Shown one piece after another: positions 1-9,086 of a stretch of DNA of 60,815 nucleotides (its first letter is position 1; every line of letters begins with the position of its first letter). The notes under the pieces were generated by a model that did no database searches, was not told the DNA's origin, and worked only from the letters and a program-made list of their open reading frames with translations. Source of the DNA: Kineococcus rubinsiae (GTDB taxonomy: Bacteria; Actinomycetota; Actinomycetes; Actinomycetales; Kineococcaceae); contig NZ_VWPY01000024.1 in the NCBI RefSeq assembly GCF_011839805.1, positions 1 to 60,815 on the forward strand. The letters run 5' to 3'. The position numbers and the translations under genes were made by a program.

Positions 1-526
1 GGGTGGCGGGGAGCCCGGCCGCGGTCGCGAGCGCGGTGCCCAGCAGGTCGCGCGAGGCCGCGACGGACACGAGCAGGCGCGCCGTCCCGGCCCCGGGCGG
101 CCCGGCGGCACCGGGCGCGGCGACGGTGCCCAGCGCGCCGTCCGCCGTGCGGGTCAGCAGCGCCAGGAGGGCGGCGACGTCCGTGGAGGTGGTGGGCGGG
201 GAGGCGGTGGGCGGGGCGGGGCTCGGCGTCGCGGTGACGGCCGCCGCGGCCGGGTCGTCGCCGAGCGCCCGGCGGTGGGCGGCCGTGGCGGTGGCGACGG
301 CGGTGACCGCGGCCTGGACCTGCGGGGGTGTGCCGGGCGTGGCCACCGCGAGCGCCGCCACGGCCCGGGCGTCGGCGACGGCGGCGTCGCGCGCGTCGTC
401 GTCCGGCCCGCGCTGCACCGTCGGGGTGGTCTCGGGCGAGGCGACGAACCGGACGCCGCAGCCCGTGAGGCCGCCCGCCAGCAGGAGCCCCAGGACGGCC
501 CGGCGGGAGGTCGCTGCAGGTCGCAC
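1..526 (-). CDS. Putative lipoprotein, C-terminus beyond the window
   Basis: Read from a GTG at 526 on the minus strand and running off the left edge, so only about 175 N-terminal residues are seen. The N-terminus has arginines, a hydrophobic segment (AVLGLLLAGGLTGCG) and a lipobox LTGC at about residues 20-23, so it is probably an exported, lipidated protein. A helical Ala-rich stretch follows, then a Pro/Thr/Ala linker and more Ala-rich helix. Many actinobacteria have a ferritin-like DUF4439 lipoprotein next to rimP, and this could be one. That is inferred from position; the diagnostic part is outside the window. It is divergent from rimP. Confidence 0.6.
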   Translation of the reverse strand, partial: MRPAATSRRAVLGLLLAGGLTGCGVRFVASPETTPTVQRGPDDDARDAAVADARAVAALAVATPGTPPQVQAAVTAVATATAAHRRALGDDPAAAAVTATPSPAPPTASPPTTSTDVAALLALLTRTADGALGTVAAPGAAGPPGAGTARLLVSVAASRDLLGTALATAAGLPAT

Positions 527-630
527 GGCGTGATCGTCGCACGGGGACGCCCCCGTCCCGGCCGGCGGCGCGCCCCGCGGGGTGCCACCGGGCCCCGTCC
601 GCGCGGTCGGGCCGGCCGGGCCCGCCGGGA

Positions 631-636
631 TAGGCT
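631..636 (+). promoter_or_regulatory. Candidate -10 box (TAGGCT) for rimP-nusA
   Basis: TAGGCT fits the actinobacterial TANNNT -10 pattern and lies 57 bases before the rimP GTG. No clear -35 is visible. The rimP Shine-Dalgarno (AGGAGAGGAG, 678-687) is separate and well placed, so a leader of about 50 nt is plausible. Confidence 0.4.
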
Positions 637-693
637 GTCGCGTCGTCGCAGGCCCCTGTCCGGGGCCCGCGCGCACGAGGAGAGGAGCCGGAC

Positions 694-1317
694 GTGCCGT
701 CGCTCGACGAGGCCGTCACCGGGGTGCTGACCGAGGTCGTCGACCGGGCCGGGCTCACCCTCGACGAGGTGACCGTGACGTCCGCGGGCCGCCGGCGCGT
801 GGTGCGCGTGGTCGTGGACCTGTCCGGGGACGAACCCGGCGAGGTCAGCATGGACGCGGTCGCCACCGCCTCCACCGCCGTGTCCGAGGCGCTCGACGCC
901 TCCGACGTGCTCGGTGAGGCCCCCTACACGCTCGAGGTGTCCTCCCCCGGGGTCGACCGCCCGCTCACGCTGCCCCGGCACTGGCGGCGCGCGCTGACCC
1001 GGCTGGTCCGCGTCGTGCGCACCGACGGCGGGGAGCTGCTGGCCCGCGTGGTGGAGGTGGACGCCGACGGCGTCCTGGTGCACCTCGAGCCGCAGTCGGT
1101 GAAGGGCCGCCCGCCGCGGGCCGCCGACGTCGGGCGCCCCGTGCGCCTGGCGTGGGCCGAGGTCGCGCGCGGTGAGGTGCAGGTGGAGTTCCGCCGCGCC
1201 GACGAGGACGCCCTCGACGAGCACGCGGACGACGACGCCACGGACGAGGACGACGAGAACGACGACGACGAGCTGGACGACGAGAACGACGACGACGGAC
1301 GCGAGGACGAGCAGTGA
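694..1317 (+). CDS. rimP: Ribosome maturation factor RimP
   Basis: RimP acts in assembly of the 30S subunit, binding near the S12 region. This 207-aa protein has the expected two-domain core over about residues 1-165, including the conserved SSPGVDRPL segment near residue 88. The last about 35 residues are almost entirely Asp/Glu/Asn, an acidic tail longer than the usual family end (about 150-180 aa). The GTG start follows the strong Shine-Dalgarno at 678-687. The stop overlaps the nusA start by four bases (GTGA), so the pair is translationally coupled, as is usual for rimP-nusA. Confidence 0.95.
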   Translation: MPSLDEAVTGVLTEVVDRAGLTLDEVTVTSAGRRRVVRVVVDLSGDEPGEVSMDAVATASTAVSEALDASDVLGEAPYTLEVSSPGVDRPLTLPRHWRRALTRLVRVVRTDGGELLARVVEVDADGVLVHLEPQSVKGRPPRAADVGRPVRLAWAEVARGEVQVEFRRADEDALDEHADDDATDEDDENDDDELDDENDDDGREDEQ

Positions 1318-2339
1318 ACATCGACATGGCCGCTCTGCGGGGGCTGGAGCGCGAGAAGGAGATCTCCTTCGACACGCTCGTCCGCGCGATCGAGCAGGCG
1401 CTGCTGGTCGCCTACCACCGCACCGACGGCGCGCAGCAGCAGGCGCGCGTCGAGCTGGACCGGACCTCGGGCGAGGTGCACGTCCTCGCCACCGAGCGCG
1501 ACGCCGAGGGCGCCGTGCTGCGCGAGTACGACGACACCCCCTCGGGCTTCGGGCGCATCGCCACGACCACGGCGCGGCAGGTGATCCTGCAGCGCCTGCG
1601 CGACGCGGAGGACGAGCAGGTGCTCGGCGAGTACGCCGAGTCCGAGGGCGAGATCATCTCCGGCGTCGTGCAGCAGGGCCGCGACCCCCGCATGGTGCAG
1701 GTCGACCTCGGCGCGGTCGAGGGCGTCCTGCCCCCGCAGGAGCAGGTCCCCGGCGAGCGCTACGAGCACGGCACGCGGCTGCGCTGCTTCGTGGTCGCGG
1801 TCCGCAAGGGACCGAAGGGCCCGCAGGTCGTGCTCTCGCGCTCGCACCCGCAGCTCGTGCGCAAGCTGTTCGCGCTCGAGGTCCCGGAGATCGCCGACGG
1901 CACCGTGGAGATCACGGCCCTGTCCCGCGAGGCGGGCCACCGCTCCAAGATGGCCGTGCGCGCGACGGTGGGCGGCGTGAACGCCAAGGGCGCCTGCATC
2001 GGCCCCATGGGCCAGCGCGTGCGGGCCGTGATGGCGGAGCTGAACGGCGAGAAGATCGACATCGTCGACCACGACGACGACCCCGCGGCCTTCGTGGCCA
2101 GCGCGCTGTCGCCGGCGCGGGTCACGTCCGTGACGGTCGTGGACGCGGAGGCCCGCTCGGCGCGGGTCGTCGTGCCCGACTACCAGCTCTCGCTGGCCAT
2201 CGGCAAGGAGGGCCAGAACGCCCGCCTCGCTGCGAAGCTGACGGGGTGGCGCATCGACATCCACCCCGACACCGAGGCCGACGGCGGGTCCGCGGGTGCG
2301 GGCTCGCGGCCCGCGGCGGGGGCCCGGCCCGAGCGCTGA
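1314..2339 (+). CDS. nusA: Transcription termination/antitermination factor NusA
   Basis: NusA binds RNA polymerase and nascent RNA and modulates pausing, termination and antitermination. The 341-aa length matches the short actinobacterial form, which lacks the C-terminal acidic repeats of E. coli NusA. The order is N-terminal polymerase-binding domain (1-115), S1 domain (about 120-190), then two KH domains. KH signatures are visible as [12 protein letters not shown] (about 224-235) and [15 protein letters not shown] (about 296-310). GTG start within the rimP stop. Confidence 0.97.
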   Translation: MNIDMAALRGLEREKEISFDTLVRAIEQALLVAYHRTDGAQQQARVELDRTSGEVHVLATERDAEGAVLREYDDTPSGFGRIATTTARQVILQRLRDAEDEQVLGEYAESEGEIISGVVQQGRDPRMVQVDLGAVEGVLPPQEQVPGERYEHGTRLRCFVVAVRKGPKGPQVVLSRSHPQLVRKLFALEVPEIADGTVEITALSREAGHRSKMAVRATVGGVNAKGACIGPMGQRVRAVMAELNGEKIDIVDHDDDPAAFVASALSPARVTSVTVVDAEARSARVVVPDYQLSLAIGKEGQNARLAAKLTGWRIDIHPDTEADGGSAGAGSRPAAGARPER

Positions 2340-2367
2340 GCGGGCGCGCCGGTGCTCCCGGCGGGTC

Positions 2368-2390
2368 TACACTCGGGACATCGTTACACT
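2368..2390 (+). promoter_or_regulatory. Two TACACT -10-like boxes ahead of ylxR-infB
   Basis: TACACT occurs at 2368-2373 and again at 2385-2390, 17 bases apart, in the gap after nusA. Both fit TANNNT. An internal promoter here would let ylxR-infB be expressed separately from rimP-nusA. No good -35 accompanies either box, so the call is tentative. Confidence 0.4.
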
Positions 2391-2469
2391 GACCCAGACC
2401 GGTCGACCCGACCGGCGATCCACCGCGCGCCCTGCGTCCGCGGCCCCCGAGGGGGCTGTCGCGGAACCA

Positions 2470-2754
2470 GTGCGCACCTGCGTGGGCTGCCGGTCGCGGG
2501 ACGTCCGGTCGGCGCTGCTGAGGGTCGTCACCGCGGTGGACGAGGACCTGCTCCTCGTCCCCGATCCGCGGGGGCGTCTCCCCGGCAGGGGCGCCTGGGT
2601 GCACCCGCACCTCGCGTGCCTGGACCAGGCGGAACGGCGCAGGGCCTTCCCCCGCGCACTCCACCGTCCTGGTCCCCTCGACACCTCCGCCGTGCGCAGG
2701 CACCTGGAGGCCGTCGTCACCACCACCACCGATGAGAGCGGGTCGAACAGCTGA
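2470..2754 (+). CDS. ylxR: YlxR family (DUF448) RNA-binding protein
   Basis: YlxR is a small basic protein encoded between nusA and infB in most Gram-positive bacteria; it is thought to bind nucleic acid, and its exact role is unsettled. The 94-aa product begins with the family signature RTCVGCRSRD (two Cys) and has the conserved RGAWVHPHLACLDQA region near residues 40-55. GTG at 2470 is the only start codon that places the signature near the N-terminus: the in-frame stretch from 2391 to 2469 has no ATG, GTG or TTG. The ribosome site is weak (GAGGGGG about 14 nt upstream). Confidence 0.88.
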   Translation: MRTCVGCRSRDVRSALLRVVTAVDEDLLLVPDPRGRLPGRGAWVHPHLACLDQAERRRAFPRALHRPGPLDTSAVRRHLEAVVTTTTDESGSNS

Positions 2755-2844
2755 TGAGCACTCGATGAGCTTGCAGCGATGAACACCCCCGACTGACGAC
2801 GGTCCGCGCCCCCGAGAGGTAGCCCGGACCGAGACAGGAGACAA

Positions 2845-5800
2845 GTGGCCAAGGTCCGGGTCTACGAACTCGCCAAGGAGTTCGGAGTCGAGAGCAAGAC
2901 CGTCCTCGCGACGTTGAAGGAGATGGGGGAGTTCGTCCGGTCGGCGTCGTCGACCGTCGAGCCTCCCGTCATCCGGCGTCTGAAGGACAAGTTCCCCACC
3001 GACGGGACGTCCGCGTCCCCGTCCGCCGCCCCGGCCGTCAAGCCGGGTCCGCGTCTGCCGGCTGGTGCCCGTCCGGGCCCCGCGCCGGCTCCCGCCCCCG
3101 CGCCGCGCCCCGAGGTCGAGGCGCCCCGCGCGCCGGCGGCCCCGAGCGCTCCCGCCGCCGAGGTCCCCGCGTTCCAGGCCCCTGCGGCCGAGGCGCCCAC
3201 GCGCCCCGCGCCGCAGCGTCCCGGCCCCGCGAGCCGTCCGGCTCCGGGTCCCGCCGCCCCCGCGGCGCGCCCGTCCACCCCGCCGCCCGCCGGTGGTCCC
3301 GGTCAGGGGGCCCGTCCGGGCGCCCGCCCCGGTGGCCCCGCGGCCCCCGGCACCCGTCCGGGTGCCCCGGCCGGTCCCGGCGCCCGTCGTCCCGGCGCTC
3401 CCGAGCGCGCGGGTTCCGAGCGTCCCGGGTCCGACCGTCCGGCGTCCGAGCGTCCCGGTCCCGACCGCGGCGCTCCCGGTGAGCGTCCCCGCGGCGACCG
3501 TCCCGACCGCGGCGCCGAGCGCCCCGCGGCCGCGGGTCGTCCCGGTGCCCCGGGTGCGGCTCGCCCGGGCGGCTCGACCCGTCCGGGCAACAACCCGTTC
3601 GCGCCCAGCCAGGGCATGCCGCGTCCGCAGGGCGGCGGTGGCGACCGTCCCGGCGGTGGCGACCGTCCCGGCGGCGCGCCGCGTCCCGGCAACAACCCCT
3701 TCGCGCAGAGCCAGGGGATGCCCCGCCCGCAGGGTGGACCGCGTCCCGGTGGCCCGCGTCCCGGTGGCCCCGGCCCCGGTGGTCCCCGTCCCAGCCCGGC
3801 CTCGATGCCGGCGCGCCCGACGGTCGGCCGTCCCGGTGCGGGTCCCGCCCGTCCCGGTGCGCCGGGCCGCGGCGGTCCCGGTGGTGCCCGTGGTGGCGGC
3901 GGCGGCTACGCCGGTCGTCCCGGTGGCGGCACCGGTGGTCCCGGTGGCACCGGTGGCGGCTTCCAGGGCCGTCCCGGCGGTCCCGGCCGCGGTGGTCGCG
4001 GTGGCACCCAGGGTGCTTTCGGGCGCGCTGCGGGCCGTCCCGTGCGAGGCCGGAAGTCCAAGCGCGCGAAGCGCCAGGAGTTCGAGGCGATGCAGGCCCC
4101 GTCCGTCGGCGGCGTGCAGGTCCCGCGCGGCGACGGCTCGACGGTCGTCCGCATCCGTCGCGGCGCCTCGCTGAGCGACTTCGCCGACCGGATCGACGCG
4201 AACCCCGCGGCCCTCGTCACGGTGCTGTTCCACCTCGGTGAGATGGCCACCGCGACGCAGTCGCTGAACGAGGACACGTTCCAGACGCTGGGCGCCGAGC
4301 TCGGCTACGTCATCGAGGTCGTGTCCCCGGAGGACGAGGAGCGCGAGCTGCTCGCCGGGTTCTCCATCGACCTCGACGCGGAGCTCGAGGCCGAGGGCGA
4401 CGAGGAGCTGGAGTCGCGGCCGCCGGTCGTGACCGTCATGGGTCACGTCGACCACGGCAAGACGAAGCTGCTCGACGCCATCCGCTCCACCGACGTCGTC
4501 GCCAAGGAGGCCGGGGGGATCACGCAGACGATCGGCGCCTACCAGGTCACCAAGGAGCACGAGGGCGTCGAGCGGGCCATCACCTTCATCGACACCCCCG
4601 GTCACGAGGCCTTCACGGCCATGCGTGCCCGCGGTGCGAAGGTCACGGACATCGCGATCCTCGTGGTCGCGGCGGACGACGGCGTGATGCCCCAGACCAT
4701 CGAGGCGCTGAACCACGCCCAGGCGGCCGACGTGCCGATCGTGGTCGCGGTCAACAAGATCGACAAGGAGGGGGCCAACCCCTCCAAGGTCCGCCAGCAG
4801 CTCACCGAGTACAACCTCGTGGCCGAGGAGTACGGCGGCGACACGATGTTTGTCGACGTCTCCGCACGCCAGGGGCTCAACCTCGACGCGCTGCTCGAGG
4901 CGGTCCTGCTGACCGCGGACGCGGCGCTGGACCTGCGGGCCAACCCCGACAAGGACGCCCGCGGCATCGCGATCGAGGCGAGCCTGGACAAGGGCCGCGG
5001 CCCCGTCGCGACCGTCCTGGTCCAGTCCGGCACCCTGCACGTCGGTGACGCGATCGTCGCCGGCACGGGGTACGGGCGGGTGCGCGCCATGCTCGACGAG
5101 CACGGCAACGCGCTCAAGGAGGCGACCCCGTCGCGTCCGGTCCAGGTGCTCGGGCTCACGTCCGTGCCGGGTGCGGGGGACACGTTCCTCGTCGCTCCGG
5201 ACGACCGCACCGCCCGGCAGATCGCGGAGAAGCGCGAAGCCGCCGAGCGCAACGCGGCCCTGGCCAAGGGGCGCAAGCGGATCACGCTGGAGGACTTCAC
5301 CGCGGCGCTCGAGCGCGGCAAGGTCGAGAGCCTCAACCTCATCCTCAAGGGTGACGGGGCCGGCTCGGTCGAGGCGCTCGAGGACGCCCTGCTGAAGATC
5401 GACGTCGGCGACGAGGTCGAGCTGCGGATCATCGACCGCGGCGTCGGGGCCATCACGAAGAACAACGTGAACCTGGCCATGGCGTCCAACGCGATCATCC
5501 TGGGCTTCAGCGTCCGGCCCGAGAGCCAGACGAAGGAGTACGCCGACCGCGAGGGCGTCGACGTCCGCTACTACTCGGTCATCTACCAGGCGATCGAGGA
5601 CGTGGAGAACGCCCTCCGGGGGATGCTCAAGCCGGAGTACGAGGAGGTCCAGCTCGGGACCGCCGAGGTCCGCGAGGTGTTCCGCTCCTCGAAGTTCGGC
5701 AACATCGCCGGAACGCTCGTCCGGTCGGGGCTCATCCGCCGCAACTCCAAGGCGCGCGTCGTGCGCAACGGGGTCGTGCACGGGGACAACCTCACCATCG

Positions 5801-5940
5801 AGTCGCTGCGGCGCTTCAAGGACGACGCCACCGAGGTCCGCGAGGGCTACGAGTGCGGCATCGGCCTGGGGTCGTACAACGACATCCAGATCGACGACGT
5901 CATCGAGACGTTCGAGATGCAGGAGAAGTCGCGCGGCTGA
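2845..5940 (+). CDS. infB: Translation initiation factor IF-2
   Basis: IF-2 is the GTPase that brings initiator fMet-tRNA to the 30S subunit. At 1031 aa it has the long actinobacterial form. The N-terminal IF2N domain (about 1-50) is followed by a roughly 350-residue Pro/Gly/Arg/Ala-rich linker. A second IF2N-like domain (about 430-500) and the G domain come next, with G1 [10 protein letters not shown]3 DTPGHEAF and G4 NKID (about 530-650). Domains II, III and the tRNA-binding C-terminus complete it. Inside the linker [19 protein letters not shown] occurs twice. GTG start with AGGAG just upstream. Confidence 0.98.
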   Translation: MAKVRVYELAKEFGVESKTVLATLKEMGEFVRSASSTVEPPVIRRLKDKFPTDGTSASPSAAPAVKPGPRLPAGARPGPAPAPAPAPRPEVEAPRAPAAPSAPAAEVPAFQAPAAEAPTRPAPQRPGPASRPAPGPAAPAARPSTPPPAGGPGQGARPGARPGGPAAPGTRPGAPAGPGARRPGAPERAGSERPGSDRPASERPGPDRGAPGERPRGDRPDRGAERPAAAGRPGAPGAARPGGSTRPGNNPFAPSQGMPRPQGGGGDRPGGGDRPGGAPRPGNNPFAQSQGMPRPQGGPRPGGPRPGGPGPGGPRPSPASMPARPTVGRPGAGPARPGAPGRGGPGGARGGGGGYAGRPGGGTGGPGGTGGGFQGRPGGPGRGGRGGTQGAFGRAAGRPVRGRKSKRAKRQEFEAMQAPSVGGVQVPRGDGSTVVRIRRGASLSDFADRIDANPAALVTVLFHLGEMATATQSLNEDTFQTLGAELGYVIEVVSPEDEERELLAGFSIDLDAELEAEGDEELESRPPVVTVMGHVDHGKTKLLDAIRSTDVVAKEAGGITQTIGAYQVTKEHEGVERAITFIDTPGHEAFTAMRARGAKVTDIAILVVAADDGVMPQTIEALNHAQAADVPIVVAVNKIDKEGANPSKVRQQLTEYNLVAEEYGGDTMFVDVSARQGLNLDALLEAVLLTADAALDLRANPDKDARGIAIEASLDKGRGPVATVLVQSGTLHVGDAIVAGTGYGRVRAMLDEHGNALKEATPSRPVQVLGLTSVPGAGDTFLVAPDDRTARQIAEKREAAERNAALAKGRKRITLEDFTAALERGKVESLNLILKGDGAGSVEALEDALLKIDVGDEVELRIIDRGVGAITKNNVNLAMASNAIILGFSVRPESQTKEYADREGVDVRYYSVIYQAIEDVENALRGMLKPEYEEVQLGTAEVREVFRSSKFGNIAGTLVRSGLIRRNSKARVVRNGVVHGDNLTIESLRRFKDDATEVREGYECGIGLGSYNDIQIDDVIETFEMQEKSRG

Positions 5941-5951
5941 CGCACGACCAC

Positions 5952-5983
5952 CCCGCCCGTCACGACGTGTCGTGACGGGCGGG
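5952..5983 (+). terminator. Hairpin after infB
   Basis: A perfect 15-bp inverted repeat (arms 5952-5966 and 5969-5983, two-base loop) starts 11 bases after the infB stop. There is no T tract, which is usual for actinobacterial terminators. It probably ends or attenuates infB transcription. Confidence 0.7.
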
Positions 5984-6016
5984 CGGGCCTGACGCGAGAA
6001 GGGCCCCGACGCACGA

Positions 6017-6050
6017 CGGCCGGGGTGGGACCTCCCTCCCACCCCGGCCG
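6017..6050 (+). terminator. Second tandem hairpin before DUF503
   Basis: A perfect 14-bp inverted repeat (arms 6017-6030 and 6037-6050, six-base loop) 33 bases after the first hairpin. Together they form a double stem-loop that should insulate infB from the downstream DUF503-rbfA pair. Confidence 0.65.
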
Positions 6051-6108
6051 CTCCGTCCGCACCAGCGGACGGTCACCGGAGCCGCGGGGGAGGACGCAAA
6101 CCCCCCCG

Positions 6109-6405
6109 ATGTTCGCTGGAACCCTCACCATCGACCTGCTGCTGGGCGACGTGCACTCCCTCAAGGGCAAGCGCAGCGTCGTGCGGCCGCTGGTCGCGGA
6201 ACTGCGCCGCGCGTTCGACGTGGCCGCCGCGGAGACCGGGCACCTGGACCTGCACCGCCGGGCCGAGGTCGCCATCGCCGTGGTCGCCCCGGACGCCGCC
6301 CGCTGCACCGACGTGCTGGACCGGTGCGAGCGCGCCGTCGCCGGGCACCCGGAGTTCCAGATCCTGTCGACGCGACGGCAACTGCTGTCCTCCGACGACG
6401 ACTGA
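6109..6405 (+). CDS. DUF503 family protein (YlxP-like)
   Basis: A 98-aa protein of the DUF503 family, typically found between infB and rbfA in Gram-positive bacteria and linked to ribosome maturation by position. The hallmark is [20 protein letters not shown] near residues 10-29. The ATG at 6109 is chosen because it puts that motif at the normal distance and follows GGGGGAGGAC; a longer upstream reading would run back into the hairpin. rbfA starts 25 bases downstream. Confidence 0.9.
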   Translation: MFAGTLTIDLLLGDVHSLKGKRSVVRPLVAELRRAFDVAAAETGHLDLHRRAEVAIAVVAPDAARCTDVLDRCERAVAGHPEFQILSTRRQLLSSDDD

Positions 6406-6430
6406 CCCGAAGCCAGAACAGGAGAGTCCC

Positions 6431-6958
6431 GTGGCGGACCCCACCCGAGCCCGCAAGCTCGCCGACCGCATCAAGGTGATCGTGGCGGAGGCGCTGGAGA
6501 AGCGCATCAAGGACCCCCGGCTGGGGTTCCTCACCGTCACCGACGCCCGCGTGACGGGCGACATGCAGCACGCCACGATCTACTACACGGTGCTCGGCAC
6601 GGACGAGGAGCGCCAGGGCACCGCGATGGCGCTCGAGAGCGCCAAGGGCGTCCTGCGCGCCGAGGTCGGCAAGCGCACCGGCATCCGGCTGACCCCGACG
6701 CTCACCTTCGTCGCGGACGACATCCCCGAGACCTCCCAGCAGATCGAGGACCTCCTGCGCGCGGCGGCCGAGCAGGACGCCCGCGTCGCGGCGCTGGCCG
6801 CCGGCGCGAAGCCCGCGGGTGACGCGGACCCGTACCGCAAGCCCGTCGACCTCACCGACGACTTCGGTGAGGACGACGAGGACGACGACGACGAGGACGA
6901 CGAGGACGACGCTCAGGAGGAGGCGGCCGCCGCGGACGGCACGGCCCGCCCCGTCTGA
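6431..6958 (+). CDS. rbfA: 30S ribosome-binding factor RbfA
   Basis: RbfA is a KH-type cold-shock factor required for late 30S assembly and 16S 5'-end processing. The core is at residues 1-115 ([27 protein letters not shown] is diagnostic in shortened form: [19 protein letters not shown]). A long acidic tail follows, mostly Asp/Glu from about residue 140 to 160, giving 175 aa against a usual 115-150. GTG start after AGGAGA. The last 46 bases overlap the 3' end of the convergent MFS gene. Confidence 0.95.
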   Translation: MADPTRARKLADRIKVIVAEALEKRIKDPRLGFLTVTDARVTGDMQHATIYYTVLGTDEERQGTAMALESAKGVLRAEVGKRTGIRLTPTLTFVADDIPETSQQIEDLLRAAAEQDARVAALAAGAKPAGDADPYRKPVDLTDDFGEDDEDDDDEDDEDDAQEEAAAADGTARPV

Positions 6959-8400
6959 ACCAGCCCGCCCGCCGGGTCCGCGCCCGCACCACGGGCCGCG
7001 GACCGGCGGCGCGGCAGGGCCAGGGCGATGAGCCCGGCCAGCGCCACCGCACCAGCCCCGGCGTAGACCGCCCCGGGGGTCCCGGCGACGAAGCCGGCCG
7101 GGGACAGGTCCCCGCCCCCGCCCTCGAAGACGAGGGTGAGCAGGACGACGCCGAGCGCGACGCCGATCTCCCGCAGCGTGTTGTTGGTGCTGCTGGCCGT
7201 GGCGTGGTCGGCGGCGTCGAGGTCGGCCAGGACGGCCGTGGCCGAGGGCGCGAAGACCAGCGACATCCCGATGCCGGCCAGCACGAGCCCGGGCACGAGG
7301 TCGGCGTAGGTGGCCGTCGCCGTGGTGGCGGTGGCCAGCAGCGCGAGCCCGGCGGCCGAGGCGGCCAGCCCGCCCAGCAGGACGGGGCGGGGCCCGGTGC
7401 GCCCGGCGACGGCCCCCGCGACGGGGGCCAGCAGCATGGGCATCGCGGTCCACGGCAGCGTCCGCACGCCCGCGCCCAGCGGGCTGTAGCCCATGGCGAC
7501 CTGCAGGTGCTGGGTGAGCAGGAACACCGAGCCCATGGCGCCCAGGGTGAAGAAGAACATCATGGCGTTGGCCACGGAGAAGCTGCGCGAGCGGAACAGC
7601 CGCAGCGGCAGCAGCGGTGCGGCCGCGGTGCGCTGGCGCTGGACGAACGCGGCCAGCAGGGCCAGCCCGCCCAGCAGCGGCACCAGGACGCGCGCCGAGC
7701 CCCAGCCGTCGGCCTCGGCGTGCACGACGGCCCAGACGATCCCGAACACCGCCCCGCCGCCCAGCACGGCGCCCGGCACGTCGAGCGCGGTGCGCACACC
7801 GCGGGTGCCGGGCAGCGCCCACAGGATGAGCGGGACGGCCACGACGGCCACGGGGACGTTCAGCCAGAAGATCCAGTGCCAGCTCAGCCCGTCGATGACG
7901 GCGCCGCCGATGACGGGCCCGAGCGCGACGCCGAGCCCCGTCACCCCGCCCCAGATCCCGATGGCCGCCGAGCGGCGCTCGGGGGACACGGCGCCGGCGA
8001 CCAGCGCCAGCGACAGCGGGGTGATGGCCGCGGCACCCGCGCCCTGCACGGCCCGCGCGGCGATCAGCACCTCGGGGGTCGTGGCGAGCGCGGCGCCGAT
8101 CGAGGCGAGCGTGAAGACGGCGAGACCGCCCAGGAAGACGCGGCGCCGGCCCCAGCGGTCGCCGGCCGCGGCGGCCACGAGCATGAGCGAGGCGAAGGAC
8201 AGCGTGAACGCGTTGACGACCCACTGCAGCTGCCCGAGGGACGCGCCGAGGTCGTCGTGCAGGACGGGCAGGGCGCCGGTGACGACGAGGTTGTCCAGCG
8301 TCGCCATGAACACGGGCAGGGACGCCGCGACGACGGCGACGGGGGCCGGCACCCGGCGGGTGCGCCGGTGCGAGCGAGGAGCGGGGACGGTCGCGGACAC
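6913..8400 (-). CDS. MFS drug/proton antiporter, DHA2 (EmrB/QacA) type
   Basis: A multidrug-exporter-like membrane protein with about 14 predicted transmembrane segments. The DHA2 signatures are visible: [18 protein letters not shown] in helix 1, then [12 protein letters not shown] between helices 2 and 3. I prefer GTG at 8400 over the ATG at 8421. A GGAGGA Shine-Dalgarno (8410-8405) sits four bases before the GTG, whereas the ATG would lie only about 8 nt from the predicted transcript start and has no ribosome site. The 3' end overlaps rbfA by 46 bp, convergently. Divergently paired with a TetR gene that probably represses it. Confidence 0.9.
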   Translation of the reverse strand: MSATVPAPRSHRRTRRVPAPVAVVAASLPVFMATLDNLVVTGALPVLHDDLGASLGQLQWVVNAFTLSFASLMLVAAAAGDRWGRRRVFLGGLAVFTLASIGAALATTPEVLIAARAVQGAGAAAITPLSLALVAGAVSPERRSAAIGIWGGVTGLGVALGPVIGGAVIDGLSWHWIFWLNVPVAVVAVPLILWALPGTRGVRTALDVPGAVLGGGAVFGIVWAVVHAEADGWGSARVLVPLLGGLALLAAFVQRQRTAAAPLLPLRLFRSRSFSVANAMMFFFTLGAMGSVFLLTQHLQVAMGYSPLGAGVRTLPWTAMPMLLAPVAGAVAGRTGPRPVLLGGLAASAAGLALLATATTATATYADLVPGLVLAGIGMSLVFAPSATAVLADLDAADHATASSTNNTLREIGVALGVVLLTLVFEGGGGDLSPAGFVAGTPGAVYAGAGAVALAGLIALALPRRRSAARGAGADPAGGLVQTGRAVPSAAAASS

Positions 8401-8435
8401 GGGGTCCTCCGTGGTTGGCATCGGATGATTACTTC

Positions 8436-8464
8436 ACGCTAGGCATCCACTGATACCTTGTCAA
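8436..8464 (-). promoter_or_regulatory. Promoter of the MFS gene with embedded TetR operator
   Basis: On the minus strand a perfect -35 TTGACA (8464-8459) is separated by exactly 17 bp from TAGCGT (8441-8436). The imperfect palindrome GGCATC-CACT-GATACC (8442-8457) fills the spacer. It also overlaps a TACCTT box (8454-8459) that would serve the divergent tetR. A repressor bound here would block both promoters. Confidence 0.7.
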
Positions 8465-8466
8465 CC

Positions 8467-9060
8467 GTGGTGACCACGACGAGTCCGGCGACCGAGCGGC
8501 GCATGTCCAGGGAGGACCGCTGGGAGCAGATCGTCGACGCCGCGAGCGGGGTCGTAGCCGTCAGCGGCTTCGCGGGGACGACCACCGACGCGGTCGCCGC
8601 GGCCGCCCACGTGAGCCAGCCCTACGTGGTGCGCACCTTCGGCGGGAAGCAGGCGCTGCTGGAGGCCGTGGCCGAGCGCTGCGCCGAGCGCATCGTCGCC
8701 GTCTTCCGCGACGCCCCCACCGACGGCGACCAGCAGGAGTGCCTGGGGGAGGCCTACGTCGACCTCATGCACGACCGGCGCAACCTCATGGTGCTCATGC
8801 ACTGCTTCACCTCCGGCGACCCCGCGGTGGCCCGCCGGGCGCGCGTCTGCCTGGGCGAGGTGTTCGCCATCGTGCGCGAGCGGCTGGGCGAGGACCGCGC
8901 GGCCGTGGACTTCGTCGCGGAGGGCATGCTGCTCAACGTGCTGATGGCCGTCGACGCCCGCGACCACCTCGACGAGCACGCCGGGCTGGCGGCGATGACC
9001 GCCGCGGCCGGCGGCGGCGCCCTGCTGGCGGAGCCCGGCGCGACCGGGGGCGTGCGGTGA
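8467..9060 (+). CDS. TetR family transcriptional regulator
   Basis: A 197-aa repressor-type protein with an N-terminal TetR HTH (about residues 18-65): TTTDAVAAAAHVSQPYVVRTF is the recognition region, shortened here to AHVSQPYVVRTF. The C-terminal ligand domain is variable. GTG at 8467 is chosen because TACCTT (8454-8459) ends 7 nt upstream, an arrangement expected for a leaderless transcript; TTG at 8458 or ATG at 8503 are alternatives. It is divergent from the MFS gene and is the probable regulator of the pair. Confidence 0.88.
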   Translation: MVTTTSPATERRMSREDRWEQIVDAASGVVAVSGFAGTTTDAVAAAAHVSQPYVVRTFGGKQALLEAVAERCAERIVAVFRDAPTDGDQQECLGEAYVDLMHDRRNLMVLMHCFTSGDPAVARRARVCLGEVFAIVRERLGEDRAAVDFVAEGMLLNVLMAVDARDHLDEHAGLAAMTAAAGGGALLAEPGATGGVR

Positions 9061-9086
9061 CCGGCGACTCGGTGGAGGCAAGCACG

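Noticed and set aside
3-533. Plus-strand frame at the left edge
   Set aside because: It is antisense to the lipoprotein gene, which has a convincing signal and lipobox.
3065-4174. Repeats in infB as a CRISPR or tandem array
   Set aside because: The repetition is codon-level low complexity of the IF-2 linker, irregular in period and without spacers.
2122-6042. A very long open frame on the strand opposite infB
   Set aside because: It is antisense to the Pro/Gly-rich IF-2 coding region. High GC content removes stops from antisense frames; composition is repetitive and it has no recognisable domain.
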